Shown: positions 13,450 to 20,242 of the stretch, in pieces
How positions within the stretch are numbered: the first letter of the stretch is position 1
How the letters are laid out: the number at the start of each line of letters is the position of its first letter
From: a virus
IMG/VR virus record: IMGVR_UViG_3300031539_000306
Location: 1-24,245 of that record
DNA length: 24,245 nucleotides
Direction: 5' to 3' (one strand)
The notes under the pieces: generated by a model
Database searches by the model: none
What the model saw: the letters and a program-made list of their open reading frames with translations, nothing else
What the model was told of the DNA's origin: nothing
Program-made: the position numbers and the translations under genes

Positions 13450-13597
13450 ATTAATAATAGGTTTTTTGTTGTTTATTTTATTGTCTTGTACTTACAATCC
13501 AAACATTCAAGATAATTCTATATGCGAGCATAGACAGACAAAGGTATCATGGGATGGTATTGAACGATGTTTGCAATGCGGGGCAATAATTGAATGA
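13442..13597 (+). CDS. Small lipoprotein with zinc-ribbon-like C-terminus, 51 aa
   Basis: An in-frame ATG at 13385 would put the start deep inside the glycosyltransferase gene; the ATG at 13442 gives a standard lipoprotein signal instead: MYK, a hydrophobic core (LIIGFLLFI) and lipobox LLSC with the lipid-attached cysteine at 16. The mature part is only about 36 residues and contains C28-x-H30 and C43-x2-C46 (CEH, then RCLQCG), a likely zinc site. It would sit on the membrane. Phage lipoproteins of this size often act in superinfection exclusion, but a C-x-H...CxxC lipoprotein is not a type I can name. Its stop overlaps the radical SAM start by four bases. Confidence 0.65.
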   Translation: MYKLIIGFLLFILLSCTYNPNIQDNSICEHRQTKVSWDGIERCLQCGAIIE

Positions 13598-14373
13598 ACA
13601 GTCCGAACTTATTGAAGATTGAAACAACTGACAAATGTAATTCGGAATGTGTTTTCTGTCTACATCGAAAACATGCAGGGCACGATATGGACTTTGATCT
13701 ATTTAAAAAGATAGTCGATATGTTTCCGGATGCGCAGACTGTTTCACCTCAATTTTTCGGAGAGCCTACAATGTATCTGCAATTACCAGAAGCGATTCAA
13801 TATGCAAAGGATGCAGGGAAAAGGGTAAACTTTTATACAAACGGATCTTTTATTTATGGCAATATGGTATCGGTGGCGAGCGCAAAACCGGATCATATCA
13901 TATTCTCGGTCGAGGCAGACAATAAAGAACTCTATGAAAAGATAAGGGTCGGACTTAATTGGAGCAGATTCTTGTTTAATCTTGATGCAATGCAGGAATT
14001 CTGCACAGACACAACTATTACAATCAGGATGACAATCTGCAAAGAAAATCAGAATCGGATTGGAGAGATTAAAGCATTCTGGCAAGACAAGGGATTTTAT
14101 GTTGTGGCAGTTCCGGAGGCTCCCATAAAAAGATTTAAAACAGATAAATATAACAACTATAAATGTGATCGACCAATGAGACAGTTAATTGTAAAATGGA
14201 ATGGCGACGTGGTTTTTTGCTGTGTTGATTTATGGGGAAAATATGTAATAGGTAATGTCAAGAATGAGGGGGAGTCAATTTGGATGAATAAAAGATTTAA
14301 TGAATTAATAAAAACAATTAATACGGAAGACGCCCCAACTTTATGTTTAACATGTGGATTTCGGACAAGATAG
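13594..14373 (+). CDS. Radical SAM protein with SPASM-type C-terminal domain, 259 aa
   Basis: The CxxxCxxC motif (C15, C19, C22 in TDKCNSECVFCLH) binds the [4Fe-4S] cluster that cleaves S-adenosylmethionine. Further core features follow: a GEPTMY segment (GE motif) and strands of a partial TIM barrel. The C-terminal part carries SPASM-like cysteines (C191, C209-C210, C251, C254) with the usual GDVVFCCVDLWGKYVIGN pattern, suggesting an auxiliary iron-sulfur cluster. Such enzymes modify peptides, sugars or alcohols through radical chemistry. There is no recognisable peptide-binding RRE domain at the N-terminus. It is coupled to the small lipoprotein gene (ATGA). The substrate cannot be read from the sequence; a role with the adjacent sugar and methyl transferases is inferred from the layout. 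Confidence 0.88.
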   Translation: MNSPNLLKIETTDKCNSECVFCLHRKHAGHDMDFDLFKKIVDMFPDAQTVSPQFFGEPTMYLQLPEAIQYAKDAGKRVNFYTNGSFIYGNMVSVASAKPDHIIFSVEADNKELYEKIRVGLNWSRFLFNLDAMQEFCTDTTITIRMTICKENQNRIGEIKAFWQDKGFYVVAVPEAPIKRFKTDKYNNYKCDRPMRQLIVKWNGDVVFCCVDLWGKYVIGNVKNEGESIWMNKRFNELIKTINTEDAPTLCLTCGFRTR

Positions 14374-14384
14374 AAGGAACGACA

Positions 14385-14933
14385 ATGGGACAAGAACAAA
14401 ATAGTCAATTTTACAATAATATATACGATTCGGTTTTAAGTTATCAACATCACTATGCCGACAGTTTGTATTATAAACTGTGGCAAGAATTAAGTAAATG
14501 GATTGAACCAGACATGAAAATCATTGATCTTGGTTGTGGGTCGGGGCAATTAGCAAATCTTTTATACGATATTGGGATCAAAAATTATATTGGGATAGAT
14601 TTTAGTCAGACTGCAATTGATATGGCAAATAAAATTAATCAAATTAAAACATTCCAATTTATTTGTGCTGATTTTAGAACTTGTCCGATTCCCGAAGGTG
14701 ACACTTATATGTTATCAGAAGTGCTTGAACACGTTCAAGATGATCTTGAATTATTAAAGAAAATTCCTGATAATAAACGGATTATTGCCAGTGTTCCAAA
14801 TTTTGATTGTTCAGGACATGTTAGATATTTTTTAAATGAAAATAGTGTTAGTAAAAGATATAATAAAATTATCAATATTGAATACTTATATAATGTTAAC
14901 AATAAATTTTTTGTTTTTATAGGAAAAAATTAA
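14385..14933 (+). CDS. Class I SAM-dependent methyltransferase, 182 aa
   Basis: The Rossmann motif DLGCGSG (D48-G54) is clear. A second strand ends at the acidic residue in YIGIDFSQ (D72), motif II-like CADF is at 94-97, and SEVLEHV (111-117) is the typical post-IV segment of Methyltransf_11/23 enzymes. An in-frame ATG at 14343 exists, but 14385 is preferred because it follows AAGGAACG and does not overlap the radical SAM gene. At 182 aa it is a small enzyme; the C-terminus is basic. The acceptor is unknown: sugar, lipid, protein or small molecule are all possible. It sits between radical SAM and glycosyltransferase genes, so methylation of a glycan or glycolipid is a reasonable guess. Confidence 0.85.
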   Translation: MGQEQNSQFYNNIYDSVLSYQHHYADSLYYKLWQELSKWIEPDMKIIDLGCGSGQLANLLYDIGIKNYIGIDFSQTAIDMANKINQIKTFQFICADFRTCPIPEGDTYMLSEVLEHVQDDLELLKKIPDNKRIIASVPNFDCSGHVRYFLNENSVSKRYNKIINIEYLYNVNNKFFVFIGKN

Positions 14934-14976
14934 TATAAAAGTTGCAGGTTTAAGACAGGACAGGAGAAACGAAAAA

Positions 14977-16038
14977 ATGAAAAAACCAACTATCGCATAC
15001 GTAACACAGCACAATTGTTTAAGAGTAACTAAGGAGTCGGTTTGTTTAATTGATCTCGGCTACAAGGTGCATTTATTGTCACAAGTAATGACCAATAATA
15101 GACATTATACCAGTCCTCACCAATGGATACAACTATCGGATTTTGAAGAGACTGTCAAGCTGATGGATAAAAGTATTGACATCTGGCACGTTCATAATCA
15201 TCCGAACTGGTTTGCATCAAAGATTAGAGAACTACTTCCAAAGTCGAAAATTGTATTCGATTATCACGATTCAAATTATTGGTTTATTGATCAGAGCCCT
15301 CTACATAATACGAGCGAATTAACGACATGGTATACAGAGGATATCGCAGTCAGATCCGCAGACGCTTTTATTGTCCCGTCTGAAAAGTGCAAAGAAGAAC
15401 TCCGGACACGAACAAGGAAGCCGATTAGGGTGGTACCGCCCGCCGTTCCGATTGCGATGTATGCGAATACGGAATGGAATGTATGGGGCGGATTAGTATC
15501 AGCTGGCGGCCATGCAACTGCATCTCGAAAGGGAGTTTTTCAGCATAATTCATGGCGGGATTACGGAGAACTTTACAAAGCATTGCAAGGGAAGCGAAAA
15601 GTCTTTGCATACTCTCCGTCATTTAATTTGGTCGAGAATGACAAGGTCGCTCAATATTATATGAACATGGGTGTCTCACTGAATAGATTTAATTATCCGG
15701 ATTTGATTGACAGGATTGGAGAACATACATGGAATCTGGTTGGGAATTTAAAACATACGAAAGTTATGGATTATATGGCTCCAAACAAATTCTATGATGC
15801 AATCGCCGCAGGAGTTCCAAGCCTTGTATTGAACGCAGAGAGTGTCGGTAATCTTGTGGAAAAATACGGGATCGGAATTTATATTAAAGGTGATGATACG
15901 GATTATATTATTGACCAGATTATGAAACGATGGGAAGAACACCACGAGAAAAGATATAATCTAATAATGAAACGCAGAAAATTCTCAATGGAAAATTATA
16001 TTGGACAAATAACCAGGTTGTATGAAACAATATTATAG
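14977..16038 (+). CDS. Glycosyltransferase, GT4-like, 353 aa
   Basis: A full-length GT-B enzyme. The N-terminal domain starts with IAYVTQHN and includes IWHVHNH (H71, the glycan-acceptor-side histidine pattern) and VFDYHD. The C-terminal nucleotide-sugar domain includes APNKFYDAIAAGVPSLV (N270 to about 284), the classic GT4 segment with its conserved residues, followed by a short YIKGDD region and a basic helix. In this family the donor is a nucleotide-activated sugar and the product retains anomeric configuration. GACAGGAG lies 9 bases upstream of the ATG. It is the last gene of the accessory island and directly precedes the neck genes. Acceptor not known: virion protein, phage-encoded lipoprotein or host envelope glycan. 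Confidence 0.85.
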   Translation: MKKPTIAYVTQHNCLRVTKESVCLIDLGYKVHLLSQVMTNNRHYTSPHQWIQLSDFEETVKLMDKSIDIWHVHNHPNWFASKIRELLPKSKIVFDYHDSNYWFIDQSPLHNTSELTTWYTEDIAVRSADAFIVPSEKCKEELRTRTRKPIRVVPPAVPIAMYANTEWNVWGGLVSAGGHATASRKGVFQHNSWRDYGELYKALQGKRKVFAYSPSFNLVENDKVAQYYMNMGVSLNRFNYPDLIDRIGEHTWNLVGNLKHTKVMDYMAPNKFYDAIAAGVPSLVLNAESVGNLVEKYGIGIYIKGDDTDYIIDQIMKRWEEHHEKRYNLIMKRRKFSMENYIGQITRLYETIL

Positions 16039-16049
16039 GGGAGGATTAG

Positions 16050-16538
16050 GTGGCGGCAAACGTAACAGTAGCAGAAGTTAGATACATAGGGAATTGGAAT
16101 GCAGTAGATATTCCCGATGCAGATTTGGACGGCATTTTTATACCGGCTGGTGATGCCTGGATTTCATTAAAACTTGAAACGACATTAGCATTATATACAA
16201 CGGCAAATACAAACAAGGGAGCGATTGCGAAGCAAGCCGAACTTTATTATGTCGGTTATCATATTGCATCCCGACCTACAAAAGAAGATTTCCAAGTTGG
16301 GCCAGTCAGGAGTGCTAGAGTAAAAGGCGATGAAGTTGTGGCAATGGCAAAAAACCTGAAAAGTCTATGTAAAGAGATGCTGGGACTTCTTGGATTGTCC
16401 TGGAGCAGTCACGACTTCACGGCAGTTGGTGGAGACAGCTATCATCCACTCGGACAGGACGATACAAACATTAATATGTCAGTAGCTCAGGATGATTCTG
16501 ATTATCCATTTAATTTAATGGGGAGAAAAATCGATTGA
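16050..16538 (+). CDS. Head-tail connector type protein, 162 aa (GTG start)
   Basis: Starts at GTG 16050 with GGGGAGG five bases upstream, the same type of site as the FmdB gene. The N-terminal part (VTVAEVRYIGNW then an acidic DIPDADLDGIFIPAGDAWI segment) resembles gp6/gp15-like head completion proteins, which form the ring beneath the portal. The middle is helical, the C-terminus polar. It is the first structural gene after the accessory island and is followed by other neck-sized genes, supporting the assignment by gene order. The family match is inferred from pattern only. Confidence 0.6.
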   Translation: MAANVTVAEVRYIGNWNAVDIPDADLDGIFIPAGDAWISLKLETTLALYTTANTNKGAIAKQAELYYVGYHIASRPTKEDFQVGPVRSARVKGDEVVAMAKNLKSLCKEMLGLLGLSWSSHDFTAVGGDSYHPLGQDDTNINMSVAQDDSDYPFNLMGRKID

Positions 16539-17011
16539 GCAACCAGACGAGATTGTTGAGTTGGTTATTAAGTAATCCGTTGTCCGAGTCGGCAACTATG
16601 AGCGTTATTACCGGGACTGCTTGCCCGTGTATGGCTTTTGGTAGAGCTGGATCTTATTCGGAAGAATGGCACAGAAAAAACTTGTCCGATGAGGATTGTC
16701 TAAGCACCGGCATAATCGATCCCAGTAAAACAACGACATCCACAACATTCAAGGGCATATTCTGTCCTCCTGCATTAGTGGCTTCTTCTGTTCCGACAGG
16801 ACAAGAAATATTAGCTGCGATTGGTGAGATTCGGGACGATGATTTATTATTATGGGGAGCGGTCAATACCAGCACAAATGCAATTGTAGACTTCACGGGT
16901 ACAAATGAATACATTGAATATATCACAAGGGATTCTATTAAATATTCGATTAAAAACGCTTATGAGATCCCGCAAATTTGTTCAGCCGCACATCTTAGGA
17001 GGCAAGCATAA
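16535..17011 (+). CDS. Neck/head-closure candidate with conserved cysteines, 158 aa (TTG start)
   Basis: TTG at 16535 overlaps the previous TGA and has GGGGAG nine bases upstream; the next in-frame ATG (codon 22) lacks a comparable site. The central region has a CPCM pair (about C29, C31), then SYSEEWHRKNLSDEDCLSTGII with a further cysteine. This Cys-x-Cys, tyrosine, W-H and D-C-x-(S)TG combination could bind metal. The rest is strand-like with a C-terminal helix, and ends in basic residues. Position between connector and gp10-like genes suggests a head-closure or stopper role. The family name is unknown to me. Confidence 0.55.
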   Translation: MSNQTRLLSWLLSNPLSESATMSVITGTACPCMAFGRAGSYSEEWHRKNLSDEDCLSTGIIDPSKTTTSTTFKGIFCPPALVASSVPTGQEILAAIGEIRDDDLLLWGAVNTSTNAIVDFTGTNEYIEYITRDSIKYSIKNAYEIPQICSAAHLRRQA

Positions 17012-17442
17012 TGAATCCTTCAATGTATGGCGGTCAGTCAGTGTCCTATGTCGATCCTACTGGAATGCACATGAAATTGAGAGCCGTTAAGTTGGTTATG
17101 GCAGAAACTATTCCGCCCTTGGTATTAAAGGAAGCGCAGGAAGTTTTTAGGGAAGCCAGAAAAAACCTGTCCGGCCCGAAATCCAATACTGGGAAAATGC
17201 CAGTTCCGAGAGTAACCGGTACACTGGACAGGGCATTAACATTAACTCCGGTCAGTCCTTCTGTGGCCGCAATTTGGATGAATAGGGTGATCGCCTACTA
17301 TGCACCCTATGTTCATGATGGAACAAGATATATGGATGGTCGACCTTATTTGGCCATGGCTATTCGCACACGCAGACCGATTGCGCAAGCGAATTTCCAA
17401 AGGGCATTATTGCAGGCAGTGAGAGGAGTTGGGAGAAGATGA
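17011..17442 (+). CDS. HK97 gp10-like neck/tail completion protein, 143 aa
   Basis: The segment TGTLDRALTLTP, a central YYAPYVHDGT stretch and the closing helix with FQRALLQAV form the pattern of HK97 gp10-type proteins (Phage tail completion / head-tail joining): an N-terminal helix, a G-x-L-x-x-S/A strand set with 'Y-A-x-x-x-H/E-x-G', and a final long helix. The protein is basic, as usual for neck proteins. The start overlaps the previous TAA (TAATG), and the end is coupled to the next gene through ATGA. The role is to join tail to head. Confidence 0.75.
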   Translation: MNPSMYGGQSVSYVDPTGMHMKLRAVKLVMAETIPPLVLKEAQEVFREARKNLSGPKSNTGKMPVPRVTGTLDRALTLTPVSPSVAAIWMNRVIAYYAPYVHDGTRYMDGRPYLAMAIRTRRPIAQANFQRALLQAVRGVGRR

Positions 17443-17645
17443 GACGACTCGCAACATTGATTACTTTCGATGATGAGGAAAAAATAGAAACGCTGAAGTT
17501 TAATAATCAATTCAGCATAACAATAAAAGAGTTTGATGAAATTGGTAGGGACTTGATTCTTATATTTGGAGATAAGGTCACTGATCAGTTTATTGCAGAC
17601 ATTAAACAGATCCGAAAGGAACGAGATGGCGGTAAGAGCGACTGA
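17439..17645 (+). CDS. Hypothetical small protein, 68 aa
   Basis: Unrecognised. Two strand-like segments (LATLITFDD; FSITIKEFDEIG) are followed by a helix (VTDQFIADIKQIRKERD) and a short charged tail. It starts within the gp10-like gene by an ATGA overlap and its last 20 bases overlap the next gene, so it is embedded in the neck operon. Its place suggests a neck or tail assembly role, but nothing in the sequence proves it. Confidence 0.6.
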   Translation: MRRLATLITFDDEEKIETLKFNNQFSITIKEFDEIGRDLILIFGDKVTDQFIADIKQIRKERDGGKSD

Positions 17646-18114
17646 AATAATCGAGGATTGTCAGCGATGTATTGAGGCATTAATCGCTAAATTATGTTCA
17701 ACGACAGTACCCTGGACAAGTTGGACATCAACACTTGGGCGACCAGAGACAGATCGATGGGAACTTGCATCATCGTTTATTTACACAATGGAACCATATT
17801 TTGTAGAAATAACAGGACAACAACAAGGCGGAAGTAGTCTGGCTATTTATGAAGTGATTATCGGAACGTGGAACAACAGAAAGTCAGGAGGTGCGGAGGA
17901 AATAAATATAATGACGTCCCGCATCCAAAATCTGTTTCAAGTTCCGGCAACGTGGAGTACAGCATTTACGATCACAATTAATAGTGTGGTATTTACCGAT
18001 ACAACCTTGCGAGCGCAGGGGATCGGGATATTAGGTATCACTGGAGCCAGACAGATAGAAACAGAAGAAAAGAAAGAGTTTAGGAACGAACAAACATTGC
18101 GATTTATCGCATAA
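17626..18114 (+). CDS. Tail terminator / tail completion candidate, 162 aa
   Basis: Start chosen at 17626 with AAAGGAA upstream; the longer form from 17566 would read far into the previous gene. The product is mixed alpha/beta: an N-terminal helix with two cysteines, then strands (PYFVEITG; LAIYEVIIGTW) and a helical segment (INIMTSRIQNLFQVP), then further strands. This alternating pattern, length and place directly before the tail tube gene fit the tail terminator (gpU-like) group. It is a positional call and the family is not confirmed. Confidence 0.6.
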   Translation: MAVRATEIIEDCQRCIEALIAKLCSTTVPWTSWTSTLGRPETDRWELASSFIYTMEPYFVEITGQQQGGSSLAIYEVIIGTWNNRKSGGAEEINIMTSRIQNLFQVPATWSTAFTITINSVVFTDTTLRAQGIGILGITGARQIETEEKKEFRNEQTLRFIA

Positions 18115-18132
18115 CAGAAGGAGATTAATCAC

Positions 18133-18930
18133 ATGGCAGTAACAGACCAATTAGCGAAACCACTTGAATCCACGCATCAAATGGGAAGGTTTACGCTAAA
18201 TAGAATCGTGAGACAGGACGCTGCTGTAACTAAACCGATAGCATGGGCGAATGTTGAAGCGATTGTGGCAATCAGTATCGGGGAGCCTACTTTCCGATAT
18301 ACCTACGACCAGCATCAGCAAGGAGCCGGTGACGAAGCGAACGAGATCAAGCGAGATCCGAGATGGAACGGCACGGTCACAGTTCTCGCAGGCCAGATCG
18401 GGGATTTTATCGCTGCAATCGAAGGCAAAACATGGGGAACGGCGCAGGCTGTAATGTCAGCACGAATGGACAGCGACAATCCTATGGTACACTGGGAAGC
18501 TATTTGTCGAGATGCTGATAATTCCACACATTTATTCAGTCTGGTTATTCAGGATATGATTATCGATAGTTTTGGCTTCGACAATCCAATGGACTACAGC
18601 GACCGGTCCATTCCGTTTCATACTTACCACGAGCCGTTTATTTTAGCTCAAGGTTATGAAATGGTATTCGATAAGTTCGCTGCAACACCCACGACATCGA
18701 CTTATACATTGTCTTGTTCAACACCAGCTACCTTATTGACCGCAACTGAACATGATGACTGGGACTTCAACAATGCTGTGTTTATTAAAAATGAAGACCA
18801 TTCAGCAGGTGATGTTACCGGGCGCAGAGTTCGAGCGGCTGTATCGATTACGGCGGCCTCTCTTATATTTACAGCAGGGCTTCCGGCAGCGACAGATGAG
18901 GTTAGCGTACTGTACGCAAAAGCAACTTAA
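18133..18930 (+). CDS. Major tail (tail tube) protein, 265 aa
   Basis: A beta-rich protein of typical tail tube size with strands separated by polar loops (for example RFTLNRIVRQD, GTVTVLAGQIGDF, HLFSLVIQDMIIDSF, RSIPFHTYHEP). The C-terminal 70 residues (starting about TSTYTLSC) form a separate beta domain like the decoration-type Ig domains often added to tube proteins. AGAAGGAG lies 9 bases upstream of ATG. It is followed by the chaperone pair and tape measure, the standard order for siphoviruses. The product polymerises around the tape measure to form the tail tube. Confidence 0.75.
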   Translation: MAVTDQLAKPLESTHQMGRFTLNRIVRQDAAVTKPIAWANVEAIVAISIGEPTFRYTYDQHQQGAGDEANEIKRDPRWNGTVTVLAGQIGDFIAAIEGKTWGTAQAVMSARMDSDNPMVHWEAICRDADNSTHLFSLVIQDMIIDSFGFDNPMDYSDRSIPFHTYHEPFILAQGYEMVFDKFAATPTTSTYTLSCSTPATLLTATEHDDWDFNNAVFIKNEDHSAGDVTGRRVRAAVSITAASLIFTAGLPAATDEVSVLYAKAT

Positions 18931-18951
18931 TAACTGATTGGAGGTTATGAC

Positions 18952-19350
18952 ATGGGAAATGAAAAAGGAGAAACGCAAAAGCCGCGAAAGTTTACGACAT
19001 TTCGTTTCCATATTATGGGAGCGATTGCAATGCTCACGGCGGATAATCCGGGAGGATCGTATTATCCGGATAGCATATACGTTGAAAAGGATTTTCGAAG
19101 AGCAGGCGCTCTGGTAGCCATAGCAGTTTATGATGATCCGGAGCGTCTACCTTCGAGCGAGGCGTTACAACCATATACCCGAAGAGACTTTCAAGAGAAT
19201 TTCGTCAAGCTGAAAAGAATGTGCAGGGATGCGATTGACGATATGGTGAAAAAGTCTAAGGAGGAAGAAGAAGTCAAAAAGATGCAAATAGTAGAGGATA
19301 AAATTAACGGTAAAAAGGAGACAAGCGAAAATGACACAGAGACCAATTGA
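18952..19350 (+). CDS. Tail assembly protein (chaperone-like), 132 aa
   Basis: A charged, soluble protein directly after the tail tube gene. Residues 1-85 mix strands and helices (FTTFRFHIMGAIAML; VEKDFRRAGALVAIAVYDD); residues 95-132 are a highly charged lysine/glutamate helix. GGAGG precedes the ATG. Its end overlaps the next chaperone gene by 20 bases. Position fits the chaperone set or a tail accessory protein, but no specific family motif is seen. Confidence 0.6.
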   Translation: MGNEKGETQKPRKFTTFRFHIMGAIAMLTADNPGGSYYPDSIYVEKDFRRAGALVAIAVYDDPERLPSSEALQPYTRRDFQENFVKLKRMCRDAIDDMVKKSKEEEEVKKMQIVEDKINGKKETSENDTETN

Positions 19351-19882
19351 TTTATTTGTGGCTGCTCACCAAAAAAGAGTAATTGATGAACGATTAGAAT
19401 TGCCTGTCGGGGACGGTGTTACGGTCAGCGCATTGTTGGAAGCCCCCGACATTTACGATATTCAAGGCGTTCAGGATATTTTGTATCGGAAGGTTTTTGC
19501 AAAGTATCGAAAAGAAGGCTTGCATTTAGAAAAGATCGATGAGGCTGAATGGGAAAGAGATTTAAAACTATACGATCCGGATGTTCGCAAGTTACAAGAA
19601 AAGCCTGCAAATTATGCACAACAGGGAGCGGAAAAGACAGCAAGGGTTCAGACCATTCAAGAGCTTATCCCAAAATATCTCAAAGATCCCGCTACTAAGG
19701 AATTATTATTTCCTACAGAAGCGGAACAAGTGGCATTTAAAAAGATTATTCGATCTGATCCAGGACTGTCGAGTATGTTAGCGAAAGCGTACATTAATAT
19801 TGCTAAGAAGCTCAAAGAGGTTAGCAAGCAAGCAAAAAACTTGTCAGCACCCACGCCGGATGGAAAGTCAGAGAAAAAGTAG
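19331..19882 (+). CDS. Tail assembly chaperone, unshifted (G-like) product, 183 aa
   Basis: A mostly helical, charged protein just before the tape measure gene, the standard place of lambda G/GT-type tail chaperones that bind the tape measure and recruit tube subunits. AAGGAG lies 12 bases upstream of the ATG. The C-terminal part (from about residue 130) is lysine-rich and ends SAPTPDGKSEKK before TAG. A slippery heptamer, A AAA AAC at 19834-19840, sits in this frame near the end. A -1 shift there would bypass the stop and add 132 residues (see the frameshift entry). I have not seen a recognised chaperone motif, so the role rests on position and the frameshift layout. Confidence 0.75.
   Translation: MTQRPIDLFVAAHQKRVIDERLELPVGDGVTVSALLEAPDIYDIQGVQDILYRKVFAKYRKEGLHLEKIDEAEWERDLKLYDPDVRKLQEKPANYAQQGAEKTARVQTIQELIPKYLKDPATKELLFPTEAEQVAFKKIIRSDPGLSSMLAKAYINIAKKLKEVSKQAKNLSAPTPDGKSEKK
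19834..19882 (+). other. Probable programmed -1 frameshift site in the tail chaperone gene
   Basis: Codons GCA AAA AAC at 19832-19840 contain the canonical heptamer A AAA AAC (X XXY YYZ) in the reading frame of the chaperone. The -1 frame is open from 19825, just after a TAG at 19822, to a TGA at 20236-20238. A shift gives a fusion of about 302 residues, with the new part running through ARYGCLPFSKEFTEAWSN and then into the frame of the next gene. A less ideal G AAA AAG (19873-19879) lies next to the zero-frame stop. In lambda and many siphoviruses the -1 product (gpGT) is required at low level for tail assembly. The site is read directly; its use is inferred. Confidence 0.7.
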
Positions 19883-19956
19883 CTCGGCGATATGGGTGCC
19901 TTCCATTTTCGAAGGAGTTTACGGAAGCGTGGAGCAATATATATCAAAGGGAAATA

Positions 19957-20238
19957 ATGATGCACAGCCTTGCGATAGATGACGATTATCAAGTAATGAT
20001 TGACCAATTATTTAAAATCATGGATGGAATAGGAACAGATATTCATAACCAGTTACAGTTATTAATTAATCAAAGACTCAAAAGTCCGAGAAGGGGGCTC
20101 ATGTCGTTATTTAAAAAGAATCCAAAACCACAGGATAATTTAAAGCAAGGATCGTTTATGTCAGGTTTTGGTTCTGGTCAAGTAATACACACAAGAGATA
20201 GAGAGGGAAATCCAATGACAGTACAAATGGCGGATTGA
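19957..20238 (+). CDS. Tail chaperone frameshift extension (T-like) or separate 93-aa protein
   Basis: The segment starts at ATG ATG (19957) with AAAGGGA upstream, so independent translation is possible. The frame, however, is open further upstream to 19825, reaching the chaperone gene's slippery site, and this upstream part reads as protein-like sequence. The product has an acidic N-terminus (AIDDDYQVMIDQLF), a helical middle (IHNQLQLLINQRL), a basic linker (PRRGLMSLFKKNPKP) and a polar tail. It ends four bases before the tape measure ATG. The best reading is the C-terminal half of the frameshifted chaperone that contacts the tape measure protein, as lambda T does. Confidence 0.65.
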   Translation: MMHSLAIDDDYQVMIDQLFKIMDGIGTDIHNQLQLLINQRLKSPRRGLMSLFKKNPKPQDNLKQGSFMSGFGSGQVIHTRDREGNPMTVQMAD

Positions 20239-20242
20239 TAAT

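Noticed and set aside
19873-19879. G AAA AAG as the frameshift site of the tail chaperone
   Set aside because: It lies next to the stop but does not allow full re-pairing in the P site; the canonical A AAA AAC at 19834-19840 is a better candidate. Kept only as an alternative.
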